This document shows positions 44,965-53,302 of a DNA stretch of 61,141 bases, piece by piece. Both the position numbers and the translations under genes were made by a program. The stretch is from contig JACPVI010000030.1 of NCBI GenBank assembly GCA_016191815.1, positions 1 through 61,141 on the forward strand, given 5' to 3'. Within the stretch, counting starts at the first letter, position 1. Each line of letters starts with the position of its first letter. Source of the DNA: Myxococcales bacterium. Its GTDB lineage: Bacteria; Myxococcota; Myxococcia; Myxococcales; Myxococcaceae. A model generated the notes under the pieces. The model worked only from the letters and a program-made list of their open reading frames with translations. It was not told where the DNA came from and searched no databases.

Positions 44965-45580
44965 GCCTCTGAGGGCAGCGGCGATCGGGCTGCTGCTGGT
45001 GACCGGCTGTCGCGCCCCCAGGCCCACCGACGCGGGGACCACCATCTCGATGGACGAGGCCCTGCGGATGTCGCAGGGCAGCGCGGGCGGGGCGAGCACG
45101 CTCGGGCCGACGGACTTGATCGAAGTCCGGGTCTTCCAGGAGACCGACCTCTCCAATGCGTTCCGGGTGAGCCCGGAGGGGACCATCGACTATCCCCTGT
45201 GCGGAAAGGTGAAGCTGACCGGGATGACCTCGAGCCAAGCGGCGGACGCCCTCACCGCCTGCCTCAAGAACGGCTTTCTCAAGAATCCGCAGGTGTCAGT
45301 GCTGATCCGCGAGTACAGCTCCAAGCGGATCTACGTCTTCGGCGAGGTGCAGAAACCCGGCACTTTCCCCTTCGACGAGACGATGTCCATCATCCAGGCG
45401 GTCACCCTGGCGGGAGGCTTCACCAAGCAGGCCGCCAAGAACAGCATCAGCGTCACCCGCCTGGTCGAAGGCCAGGAGAAGAAGATCCGCGTGCCGGTCG
45501 AAGACATCGGGCTGGGACGAGAGAAGAACTTCCTCCTCCAGCCCGGCGACATCGTGTTCGTGCCTGAGAGCTTTTTCTAG
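44939..45580 (+). CDS. Short OPX/Wza-like polysaccharide export lipoprotein
   Basis: 213 residues from TTG 44939, overlapping the barrel gene by 26 bases; a start nearer the lipobox is possible but no ATG is present. Lipobox IGLLLVTGC. The poly-export domain is clear ([39 protein letters not shown]), followed by one SLBB-like domain ([20 protein letters not shown]). There is no C-terminal helix to span the outer membrane, so it belongs to the short class that needs a partner barrel, presumably the upstream gene product. Confidence 0.85.
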   Translation: MFGSRSPIEPLRAAAIGLLLVTGCRAPRPTDAGTTISMDEALRMSQGSAGGASTLGPTDLIEVRVFQETDLSNAFRVSPEGTIDYPLCGKVKLTGMTSSQAADALTACLKNGFLKNPQVSVLIREYSSKRIYVFGEVQKPGTFPFDETMSIIQAVTLAGGFTKQAAKNSISVTRLVEGQEKKIRVPVEDIGLGREKNFLLQPGDIVFVPESFF

Positions 45581-45640
45581 TCGAGAGTCGAGAGTCGAGG
45601 GTCGAGAGTCGAGCGTGACCCGTCGAGCGCCCGTCCAGCG
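45579..45640 (+). repeat. Dispersed GTCGAG-rich repeat, copy 4
   Basis: It begins within the OPX stop codon: AGTCGAGAGTCGAGGGTCGA, then CCGTCGAGCGCCCGTCCAGC. The layout matches copies 1-3 near dnaX. It occupies most of the gap between the convergent OPX and Cys-rich lipoprotein genes. Confidence 0.7.
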
Positions 45641-45680
45641 GCTGGGCGCCGGTCGTGGGCCCCGCGTCGGGGGCAGTCCC

Positions 45681-48365
45681 CTACTGACAGAAGAAGTTCA
45701 CGCAGGGGCCTCCATCGCAGTGCGACGGCGAGAGGCACTCCACGCAGCGGCCCAGGCTCGGCGCACAGAGCGGCGTCCCACCCGCACAGCCTCCGCCGTC
45801 AGGCACACAGACAGGCGTGCACGGGACCGCCGGCGGACAGTAGCAGACCCCCGCCGCAGAGCAGGCGGGACGTGCGCTCGGACAGTCGGCGCTCGAGAGA
45901 CACTCCACGCACAGCTTGGTGCCGCCGAAGTTCTTGCACCGATGCGACGGCAGGCAGTCGGTGTCCGAGGCGCAGGTGCAGTCCACCGCCCCCGAAGGCG
46001 TCGCTTGGCAAGCCTCGCCAGCCACACAGGTGAAGCTGCAGTAGCCGCAGTTTCCCTGGGCTGCCGTCACCGCACAGCCCGCCCCGCAACAGAAGGACTG
46101 GCCGCTGCCACAGGCCGCCCCCAGGCAGTCCGGGTCCGCGCAGTCCACCGCCCCGTCACAGTCGTTGTCCGCTCCGTCCGCACACGTCAGCTCCCGCGCT
46201 TGCCCAGACGGGCACGAACACACTCCGGCGTCCGAACAACGGAGGCCAGCCGCGCCACAGAGCGATCCGGCCGGACAAGAGACCGCATCGGAACAGTCCG
46301 CCTGCCCATCGCAGTCCTCGTCGCCGGGGAGATCGCATCGCTCCGCGACCAACGGACAGACGCAGGCCCCGCCGGCACACCGCCGCCCGGTCACGCTGCA
46401 TGCGAGCCCACCGCAGTCTGCGTCCACGCAGTCCGTTTGCCCGTCGCAGTCGTTGTCCAACCCGTCGCCACACGATGTCTCCGCCGCTTGGCCCAGCGGA
46501 CAGGAACACGAAGCCCCTACACACCGCTTCTGCCCGGCCGTGCTGCACACCGTCCCCGGCGGACACCGCTGCGAATCCTGGCAGTCCACCAGCCCGTCGC
46601 AGTTGTCGTCTACGCCGTTGGCACAAGGCTCGACCGCCCCGGTGGGACAGGAGCAGACCCCGGCATCGCAGGTCCGCCCGAAGGGCCCACAGGCCTTCTG
46701 CGCACAAGCAAGGTCCGCGCAGTCCGCGGCGCCGTTGCAGTCGTCGTCCGCGCCATTCTTGCAGTCCGCTTCCGCCGAGAGCTGACAGACGCAGGCGCCG
46801 CCCTGGCAGGCTCCCCCCGACGGGCTGCACGCGCGCCCACCACAGTCGGCGTCCGCACAGTCCACCTGCCCGTCGCAGTCGTTGTCCGCCTTGTCGGCAC
46901 AGCTCACTTCGCTCGGCTGGCCCATCGCGCAGATGCACGCGGCTCCCTGGCAAACCTTGCTCGGCCCACAGGCCTGGCCGGCACAGCTCGAATCGAGGCA
47001 GTCCGCTTTCCCGTCGCAGTCGTCGTCCGTGCCGTTCGCGCAGGAGGCCCCGGATTCCACCGCCACCGCCGAACCGTTGCACTCGCAGGAGCCAGAGCTG
47101 CCGCACACCGCTCCGAAGTCGTTGCACGCCACTCCCAAACACAGCGTGTCCGCGCAGTCGATCTTCCCATCGCCGTTGTCGTCCACCCGGTTCTTGCAGC
47201 TCTCTCCCCGGCACGCCGAGGCCCAACAGGCCCCGCCCCCGTCCGAGGTGACACACGGCTTTCGCTCGCAGCTCGGATCGTCGCAGTCGGAGAGGCCATC
47301 GCAGTCGTCGTCGGCGCCGTCCGCGCAGCTCGCCTCGGCGACAGGGGCCGGCGACCCCGTCGCACCGCAACAGAGCAAGCCGGCGTCGAACGGCTTCCCT
47401 CCACAGGCTGGGTCCGCGCAGTCGGCGGCCTGGTTGCAGTCGTTGTCCAGCGAGTCGCCACACCGCTCCGGGCCGACCGCCACTCCGCCGTCCGGCCCCA
47501 CCGAGCAGCAAGTGGCGCCGGTGCAGCGGCCCGCGGGACCACAGGACCTTCCTCCGCAATCCGGGTCGGCGCAGTCGGCCAGCCCGTCGCAGTCCCCGTC
47601 GCGGCCGTCACCACAGTCGACCTCCATCGCCGCGCCACCAGGGCAGTCGCAGCTCGCGGGCCCCAGGCACCTTCGCCCGAAGGCGTCGCAGAGCTGACCG
47701 GCACAGTCGCCGTCCGCGCAGTCGGCGAGCCCGTCGCAGTCCTGGTCGAGGCCATCGTCGCACTTGGGCTCCAGGTCGGGCGCCACGCCGCCGGGGCAGC
47801 ACCTCCGCCCAGCGACGTCGCGCTGCCCGAGGCACTCGCTCCGCTCGCAGCCCGCCCGGCCGTCGCAGTCCAGGTCCACCGAGGCACAGGGCTCCGCCGC
47901 CCCGGGATGCACCTCCGCCTTCAGGTCGTCGCAGTCGTAGGCCGCGCCGCCAGGAAGCCGCGCCACGTGGCCGTCGCGATCCTCGTCCTGGCCCTCCAAC
48001 ACCAGGGTCACATTTGGCACCCTCCCCCCGCCGCCGAACGCCGTAAGCTCGGTAGCAGACCGAAGCACCAGCAGCCCCGCGCAATCCCCCTTCCGGCCTT
48101 CGGCCTGGAGCCGCACCCGCTCGCCCCACTCGAGACGGCGCAGCACTGCCACCACCAGGACTCGCACCTCTCCGGGCACCACGTTGACCGGCAACTTTGC
48201 GGAGGCGGGGCTCCCGGTCCGCTCGTCAGAGGCCGCCACCCGCACGCAGTCCACCGCGCTGCGGACCTCCACCGTCACCCGGATTGCGGACTCCTCGAGC
48301 GGCGGCGTCCGGCATGCAGCCGCGGCCGCCGCCCACAGAAGCACCGCGACCCTTCGAAGCCCCAC
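45681..48365 (-). CDS. Cys-rich lipoprotein with 12 MopE/TSP3-like repeats
   Basis: 894 residues. The signal peptide ends at the lipobox AAAAAAC. Residues about 20-150 form a beta-rich head. From about 150 on there are twelve good repeats and one degenerate unit of the form C-x-D/N-G-x-D-x-D-C-D-G-x-x-D-C-x-D-x-x-C, for example CGDGLDNDCDGQTDCVDADC. Each is followed by G-x-x-C-x-G-x-C-x-C linkers. The Asp ladder looks like a calcium site, and cysteines are paired, so a long, rigid, calcium-stiffened surface rod is likely. The C-terminus is a less regular Cys-rich region ending CVNFFCQ. The function (adhesin, matrix or metal binding) is not known. Confidence 0.75.
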   Translation of the reverse strand: MGLRRVAVLLWAAAAAACRTPPLEESAIRVTVEVRSAVDCVRVAASDERTGSPASAKLPVNVVPGEVRVLVVAVLRRLEWGERVRLQAEGRKGDCAGLLVLRSATELTAFGGGGRVPNVTLVLEGQDEDRDGHVARLPGGAAYDCDDLKAEVHPGAAEPCASVDLDCDGRAGCERSECLGQRDVAGRRCCPGGVAPDLEPKCDDGLDQDCDGLADCADGDCAGQLCDAFGRRCLGPASCDCPGGAAMEVDCGDGRDGDCDGLADCADPDCGGRSCGPAGRCTGATCCSVGPDGGVAVGPERCGDSLDNDCNQAADCADPACGGKPFDAGLLCCGATGSPAPVAEASCADGADDDCDGLSDCDDPSCERKPCVTSDGGGACWASACRGESCKNRVDDNGDGKIDCADTLCLGVACNDFGAVCGSSGSCECNGSAVAVESGASCANGTDDDCDGKADCLDSSCAGQACGPSKVCQGAACICAMGQPSEVSCADKADNDCDGQVDCADADCGGRACSPSGGACQGGACVCQLSAEADCKNGADDDCNGAADCADLACAQKACGPFGRTCDAGVCSCPTGAVEPCANGVDDNCDGLVDCQDSQRCPPGTVCSTAGQKRCVGASCSCPLGQAAETSCGDGLDNDCDGQTDCVDADCGGLACSVTGRRCAGGACVCPLVAERCDLPGDEDCDGQADCSDAVSCPAGSLCGAAGLRCSDAGVCSCPSGQARELTCADGADNDCDGAVDCADPDCLGAACGSGQSFCCGAGCAVTAAQGNCGYCSFTCVAGEACQATPSGAVDCTCASDTDCLPSHRCKNFGGTKLCVECLSSADCPSARPACSAAGVCYCPPAVPCTPVCVPDGGGCAGGTPLCAPSLGRCVECLSPSHCDGGPCVNFFCQ

Positions 48366-48380
48366 TCCCGCGAGTGTAGC

Positions 48381-49238
48381 TCAACGTAGCTTCGCGCCCT
48401 CGCCCTTCGGCGATGCCGGCTTCGCGCCCTTCCAGCCGATCTCCAGAAGGAACTCGGTGCACTCCCGCAAGAGCGCCTCCGCCAGCGGTCCGTTGGCCGC
48501 CAGCACGTCTCCGTTCGAAAGCTCGAGCGGCCGGCCGTCGATCCGCGTCACCCGGCCGCCGGCCTCCGACACCAGCAGCGCCCCGGCGGCGATGTCCCAC
48601 GGCCTGAGCCCAAACTCGAAGAAGCCGTCGAAGCGGCCGCAGGCCACGTACGCCAGGTCCAGCGCGGCGCTCCCCATTCGCCGAACTCCCTGGGCGCGGC
48701 GGATGAAGCGGTTGAACAGGCCGAGCGGCGCCTCCGGCCGCTCGTGGATGTCATAGGGAAAACCAGTCGAGAGGAGCGCGCCCTCCAGCGAGCCCACCTG
48801 GCTCGCTCGCATCGGCGAGCCGTTCAGCGTCGCGCCCAGTCCCTTCCCCGCCGCGAACAGCTCGCCCCGGACCGGGTCCAGGATGGCTCCCGCCAACAGG
48901 CCCTCGGGACCCTCCACCGCCACGCTCACGCAGAAGTGCGGCACCCGGTGCGAGTAGTTGGTCGTCCCATCCAGCGGGTCGACGATCCACCGGTGCGTGC
49001 GCCCGGCCTCGGTGAGGCCGCTCTCCTCGGCGAGGACCGCGTGGCCGGGGAAGCGCGAGCGGAGCAACTCGAGCACCGCCGCCTCGCTCGCCCGGTCCGC
49101 GTCGGTGACCAGGTCGATCCCGCCCTTCAGCTCTACCGTCCTCGCCGCGCCGCGCCGCGCCATCAACACTTCTCCGCCTCGGCGGGCGGCCTCGATGGCC
49201 ACCTCCAAGAGTTGCGAGACGTTGTTCCCAGCGCTCAA
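48381..49238 (-). CDS. Inositol-monophosphatase family protein (SuhB-like)
   Basis: 285 residues from TTG 49238, which overlaps the upstream stop (TTGA). The Mg-binding motifs are complete: AEESG near 67, DPLDGTTNYSH near 84, and WDIAAGALLVSEAGG near 220. The enzyme hydrolyses inositol-1-phosphate or related sugar phosphates; SuhB also has an RNA-polymerase role in some bacteria. It ends the minus-strand operon with the thioredoxin-like and peptidoglycan-recycling genes; the functional link is unclear. Confidence 0.85.
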   Translation of the reverse strand: MSAGNNVSQLLEVAIEAARRGGEVLMARRGAARTVELKGGIDLVTDADRASEAAVLELLRSRFPGHAVLAEESGLTEAGRTHRWIVDPLDGTTNYSHRVPHFCVSVAVEGPEGLLAGAILDPVRGELFAAGKGLGATLNGSPMRASQVGSLEGALLSTGFPYDIHERPEAPLGLFNRFIRRAQGVRRMGSAALDLAYVACGRFDGFFEFGLRPWDIAAGALLVSEAGGRVTRIDGRPLELSNGDVLAANGPLAEALLRECTEFLLEIGWKGAKPASPKGEGAKLR

Positions 49239-49774
49239 TCGGCCTTCTCCGCCAGCAATTGCTCGATCTCCGCCTGGTAGCGGGCGAGGAACTCCTCCGC
49301 GAAGCCCTCGTGCACGTGGCGGACGTAGCCCTTGCGATCGACCAGGAACGAGGTCGGCATCACGTTCACCTTGAGCTGCCCCGAGACCGCCAGGTCCGTG
49401 TCCAAGAGCACCGGGAGCGACAGCTTGGTCTCCTCGAGGAACTTGGGGACTTGGCGGAGGTCGTTGTCCACGTTCACCGCGTAGACGCGAAAGCCTCTGG
49501 GGCCATACTGCTTGAGCAGTTGCTCGGAGGTAGGGAGCGCGTCGCGGCAGGGCTCGCACCAGCTGGCCCACACGTCGAGCAGCACCACCTGCCCGCGGTC
49601 CGAGGCAATCGAGTGCCGCTCGCCCCCCGGGTAGAAAGGCAGCGAGAAGGCGAGCGGGCCCTGGGCCGACGGGAGCGGGCCCGACAGGGGCGGCAGGGGA
49701 TCGCGCCGCACGCAGGAGCCCGCGAAGGCGAGCACCGCGGCGGCGAGCGCCAACGCCATCTCGTTTGAGCGCAT
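49235..49774 (-). CDS. TlpA/ResA-like thioredoxin lipoprotein
   Basis: 179 residues with a lipoprotein-type signal (AAAVLAFAGSC). The thioredoxin-fold catalytic motif is WASWCEPCRDALP near residue 73, preceded by VVLLDVW. VMPTSFLVDRKGYVRHVHEG supplies the cis-Pro region. It is probably a membrane-anchored periplasmic thiol-disulfide reductase, possibly acting on exported Cys-rich proteins. It sits 9 bases after the Mpl fusion gene and overlaps the next gene. Confidence 0.85.
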   Translation of the reverse strand: MRSNEMALALAAAVLAFAGSCVRRDPLPPLSGPLPSAQGPLAFSLPFYPGGERHSIASDRGQVVLLDVWASWCEPCRDALPTSEQLLKQYGPRGFRVYAVNVDNDLRQVPKFLEETKLSLPVLLDTDLAVSGQLKVNVMPTSFLVDRKGYVRHVHEGFAEEFLARYQAEIEQLLAEKAD

Positions 49775-49783
49775 CTGACTCCT

Positions 49784-52375
49784 TCAAGGCCCGGCCGGGA
49801 GCTGGGCGAGCAGCTTGTCGATGAAAGCACCGAACGAGCCGTTGCTCATCACCAAGATGACGTCGCCCGGAGCGGCGCCAGCGGCGACCTGGCGGACGAG
49901 CGCATCGACGTCCTTCTCCCCCGCGGCGTCGATCCCCTGCCCGGCCAGCGCCGCCGCCAGCCGGCCGACGTCCAGCTCCTCTCCTACGGGGACCTTGTCG
50001 TGCTTCTCGGGAACCCGGAGCCGGACCAGGGCGGCGCCAGCAAAGGAGCGGGCGTACTCCTCCTGGTGGATGTTGCGGCGGCTGGTGTTGGAGCGGGGCT
50101 CGAACACCGCCCACAGGCGACGCGAGGGGAAACGCTGGCGCACCGCGAGGATCGTCTCGCGCACCGCGGTGGGATGGTGGGCGAAGTCGTCGATCACCAC
50201 CACTCCCCCAATCTCGGCGCGGGTCTCCTGCCGGCGCTTGACACCGAGGAAGCTCTCGAAGCCCCGGCAAATCTCCTCGTGGGCAAGGCCGAGGGCGCGC
50301 GCGGCGGCGTACACTCCGAGGGCGTTCTCCACGTTGTGCGCGCCGGTCATCGGGAGCAAGACCTCACCGCGAGGCTCTCCCCGCTCCAAGACCTCGAAGC
50401 GGGCGCCCTCCTCTCCGAAGCGGAGCTTTCGCGGCGTGAAGTCGGCCGAGGCGCCGTCCACGCCGGCGTAGGTGACCACGCGGGCGTCCGAAGACTCGGC
50501 CAGCCGCCGCGCGTTCGGGTACTGGTTGCTCACCGCGATGGTCCCGCCGGAAGGCACCAGACGAACCAGCCGCTCGAAGGCCGATTCGTAATGGGGGAGG
50601 TCCCGGTAGATGTCGGCGTGGTCGAGCTCCACGCTGGTGAGAATGAGCGTCCGGGGCTGGTAGTGGAGGAACTTGGGTCCCTTGTCGAAGTAGGCGGTGT
50701 CGTACTCGTCGCCTTCGACCACGAAGTGCTCGCCCTTGCCGAGGCGGTAGTTGCCCTCGTAGTTCCGGGTGACGCCGCCGACCAGGAAGCTCGGGTCCCT
50801 CCCCGCCACGGCGAGGACGTGGCCCATCAGCGCCGAGGTGGTGGTCTTCCCGTGCGTCCCCGCCACCACCACCGAGTGGCGGGCGCCGAGGAAGAAAGAG
50901 CCCAGCGCGGCCGGGAAGCTCATCTGCGGAAGCCGGCGCGCACGCACCTCGGTCGCCTCCGGGTTCACCCGGCGGATGACGTTGCCGATGATCGCCAGGT
51001 CGGGCTCGGCCTGGTCGAGGTTCTGCGTGGAGTAGGGAGTGAAGGTGCGAATGCCCCAGGCCTTCAGCATCTCGCTCATCGGCGGGTAGACGTTCTCGTC
51101 GCTCCCGGTCACCTGGTAGCCGGCGGCCTTCAGCATGCCGGCGAAGGAGCCCATCCCGGTGCCCGCCACTCCCACCAGGTGAATCCGGCGCACCGAGGAA
51201 GGGCGGATCTTCTCGAGGACGTTCCCGTGGTCTTCTTGCATTGCGGGGCGGTGGAGGCCCAGGGCCTCGATGACCGCGTCGTGGAAGCGCGGACGGAACT
51301 CGCGGATGAGGAGGTTGGAGCGGCCGAGTTGGGTGCGGTTGGTGCAGAGCGCCACCACCAGGCCGCGGGCGAGGTCCACCCACAGGCTGGTGCCGGTGAA
51401 GCCCAGGTGCCCCACCGCCCCGGGGGGGAGCTGCCCGAGGTGCTGTCCGGCCGAGGAGCCGGGGCTGGGAGTGTCGAAGCCCATCGTCCGGGTGCTGCCT
51501 GGGGTCCCCTGGTCGCGGCGCAGCGCCCGCTGCCACAGCTCTTTGGGGGCGAGCGCATTTCCGCGCCGGAATCCATCCAGCACCGCCTGACCGAAGAGCG
51601 CCACGTCGTCCGCGCTGCCGAACAGTCCGGCGTGGCCCGCGACTCCGTCCATCGCCCAGGCGTTGTCATCGTCCACCTCGCCCTGCCGCGATGGGTGGAC
51701 GGGGAGCTTCCACATCCCTTCTTGGCCCGGGGCGGCCTCGCGCGGGCGGGAGCTGCCGGTCAGCGCGAAGTCGGCGAGCGGCGGCGGAGTCGCGGAGAGC
51801 CGGCGAAAGCGCGCTTGAAGACCGAGCGGTCGGGCGACGGCCTCCTCGAAGAGCGCGTCCAGCGGAAGCGCGGAGGCGTGGGCCAGCGCCTCGCCGAGGA
51901 CGATGAATCCGATGTCGCTGTAGAGGGCACCGGCTGGGCCTTGGGGCTCGCAGCAGGCGGCGGCCCGGACCACCTCTCGCCGGGCTTCCTCGCGGAGGAG
52001 AGCGGGGCAATCCGGCCGGAAGAGCCGTGGGAAGGCGCGCATCGCGCTGGCGAAGAAGGGGACGAAGGCGGGAAGGCGCGCTCGGTGGAAGAGGACGTCC
52101 TCCAGGGTCGCCCCCGCGCGGGCCAGCGGGGTGCCGGGGAAGAAGCGCGCGATCGTGTCCTGGGGGCTCACGACTCCCCGCCCCCAGAGGGCGAGGAAGG
52201 CGGCAGCGGTGGCCAGGGGCTTGGTGAGGGAGGCGAGATCGAACACCGTCTCCGCGGAGGCGTTGGCGCTTCCCTCGAATGCGAGGCGGCCGTCAAGCAG
52301 CACCACCGCACGGCCGCGGGGGAAGACGCCCGAGGCGACGCCTTCGTCCAGCAGGCGCTGCAGGGTTTCGCTCAC
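49784..52375 (-). CDS. mpl: Serine beta-lactamase-fold hydrolase fused to Mpl ligase
   Basis: 863 residues from GTG 52375, which overlaps the ldcA stop (GTGA). Residues 1-370 are an S12-type serine hydrolase: DLASLTK (S-x-x-K), YSDIGFIVLG (Y-x-x) and GHLGFTGTSLW (third motif). No signal peptide is seen, so this half is probably cytoplasmic. From about residue 379 a complete Mpl begins: RIHLVGVAGTGMGSFAGML, AGTHGKTTTSALM (ATP loop), DDFAHHPTAV, EPRSNTSRRN. Mpl joins recycled L-Ala-gamma-D-Glu-meso-DAP to UDP-MurNAc. ATG 51241 could start Mpl alone, but no stop separates the halves. Confidence 0.85.
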   Translation of the reverse strand: MSETLQRLLDEGVASGVFPRGRAVVLLDGRLAFEGSANASAETVFDLASLTKPLATAAAFLALWGRGVVSPQDTIARFFPGTPLARAGATLEDVLFHRARLPAFVPFFASAMRAFPRLFRPDCPALLREEARREVVRAAACCEPQGPAGALYSDIGFIVLGEALAHASALPLDALFEEAVARPLGLQARFRRLSATPPPLADFALTGSSRPREAAPGQEGMWKLPVHPSRQGEVDDDNAWAMDGVAGHAGLFGSADDVALFGQAVLDGFRRGNALAPKELWQRALRRDQGTPGSTRTMGFDTPSPGSSAGQHLGQLPPGAVGHLGFTGTSLWVDLARGLVVALCTNRTQLGRSNLLIREFRPRFHDAVIEALGLHRPAMQEDHGNVLEKIRPSSVRRIHLVGVAGTGMGSFAGMLKAAGYQVTGSDENVYPPMSEMLKAWGIRTFTPYSTQNLDQAEPDLAIIGNVIRRVNPEATEVRARRLPQMSFPAALGSFFLGARHSVVVAGTHGKTTTSALMGHVLAVAGRDPSFLVGGVTRNYEGNYRLGKGEHFVVEGDEYDTAYFDKGPKFLHYQPRTLILTSVELDHADIYRDLPHYESAFERLVRLVPSGGTIAVSNQYPNARRLAESSDARVVTYAGVDGASADFTPRKLRFGEEGARFEVLERGEPRGEVLLPMTGAHNVENALGVYAAARALGLAHEEICRGFESFLGVKRRQETRAEIGGVVVIDDFAHHPTAVRETILAVRQRFPSRRLWAVFEPRSNTSRRNIHQEEYARSFAGAALVRLRVPEKHDKVPVGEELDVGRLAAALAGQGIDAAGEKDVDALVRQVAAGAAPGDVILVMSNGSFGAFIDKLLAQLPAGP

Positions 52376-53277
52376 GCCCTGGGCTCCGAGACGGCGGGCT
52401 CCAGATGCTCGAGGGTGCCGGCGGAGGCATCCAGCCGGACTCGGCTGCCGAGCGCGACCGGCAGGTTGACCGCTCCGTGGCCGATGCCAAAGCCAACCGC
52501 GCAGGGCAGCTTCGTCTCCTCCGCCAGCGAGCGGAGGACGTCCGCGCATTGGTAGGAAGCGTCCTTCTCCTCGCAGCCGGTGAACTCCCCCAGGGCGATT
52601 CCAGCGGCGCGCTCGAAGGCGCCGGCGAGGCGGAGGTGAGTCCACATCCGGTCCAGCCGGTAGGGGCGCTCTCCCACGTCCTCGAGGAGCAGCACGGCTC
52701 CCTCGAGCGGCGGGAAGAACGGCGTCCCGACGAGCCGAGAGAGGACGGAGAGGTTTCCTCCCACCAGTGGCCCCTCGGCGATGCCCGGCACCAAGGGGGC
52801 GGCGCCGGTGAGAGGCCGCGGCGGCTCGGTGGACTCGAGGAGGTGGAAGAGCCTCTGGGCGACTTCGGCGGGCTGCTTTCCGAGCTGGGTGAGCACCGGG
52901 CCGTGGATGCTGGTCCGCCCCGCGGCTTGGAGGGCGAGGTGGAGCGCGGTGAGGTCGGAGAAGCCGACCAGGAGCTTCGGGGGGCCGTCCAGGCGAAGCG
53001 CGGGGAGGAGCCTCATCACTCCGTATCCGCCGCGTGCGGCGAAGATGGCTTTCACCGACGGATCCGACAGCGCCTCTGAGAGCTCCGCGAGGCGGCGCGA
53101 GTCGTCGCCGGCGAGGTAGCGGTGCTCGGCGAACACGCCCGGGCTGAAGGAGGGCTGGTAGCGTCGGGAGAGGACGGCGAGCCCGGCCTCGAAGCTCTTG
53201 CGGTCGAAAGCGCTCGCAGGGGCGACGACGGCGACCTTGTCGGAGGGCCGCAGCGCGGGCGGGGGAACGAAGCGCAC
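52372..53277 (-). CDS. ldcA: LD-carboxypeptidase (peptidase S66)
   Basis: 301 residues from GTG 53277, just before the divergent gene. FAARGGYGVMRLLP holds the family's Ser nucleophile region (S66 enzymes have GGxG), with LVGFSDLTALHLALQ, TSIHGPVLT, VGGNLSVLSRLVGTPF and LLEDVGERPYRLDRM as further blocks. The enzyme removes the terminal D-Ala from murein tetrapeptide in the cytoplasm, giving the tripeptide that Mpl uses. It therefore acts just upstream of its fused neighbour in peptidoglycan recycling. Confidence 0.88.
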   Translation of the reverse strand: MRFVPPPALRPSDKVAVVAPASAFDRKSFEAGLAVLSRRYQPSFSPGVFAEHRYLAGDDSRRLAELSEALSDPSVKAIFAARGGYGVMRLLPALRLDGPPKLLVGFSDLTALHLALQAAGRTSIHGPVLTQLGKQPAEVAQRLFHLLESTEPPRPLTGAAPLVPGIAEGPLVGGNLSVLSRLVGTPFFPPLEGAVLLLEDVGERPYRLDRMWTHLRLAGAFERAAGIALGEFTGCEEKDASYQCADVLRSLAEETKLPCAVGFGIGHGAVNLPVALGSRVRLDASAGTLEHLEPAVSEPRA

Positions 53278-53302
53278 GGCGAAGTCATAGCATCGGCGGT
53301 CT

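Noticed and set aside
45681-48100. Regular spacing in the Cys-rich gene considered as a CRISPR array
   Set aside because: Units differ at most positions and keep only codons for Cys and Asp; they are protein repeats, not identical DNA repeats with unique spacers. No cas genes are seen.
45615-48389. Long plus-strand open frame of 924 codons opposite the Cys-rich lipoprotein
   Set aside because: Its composition is Arg/Thr/Ala noise produced by the regular Cys-Asp codons of the real gene on the other strand; no start site or domain is present.
49239-50270. Extension of the inositol-monophosphatase frame over the thioredoxin and Mpl genes
   Set aside because: It covers two certain genes in another frame; the family N-terminus lies at TTG 49238.
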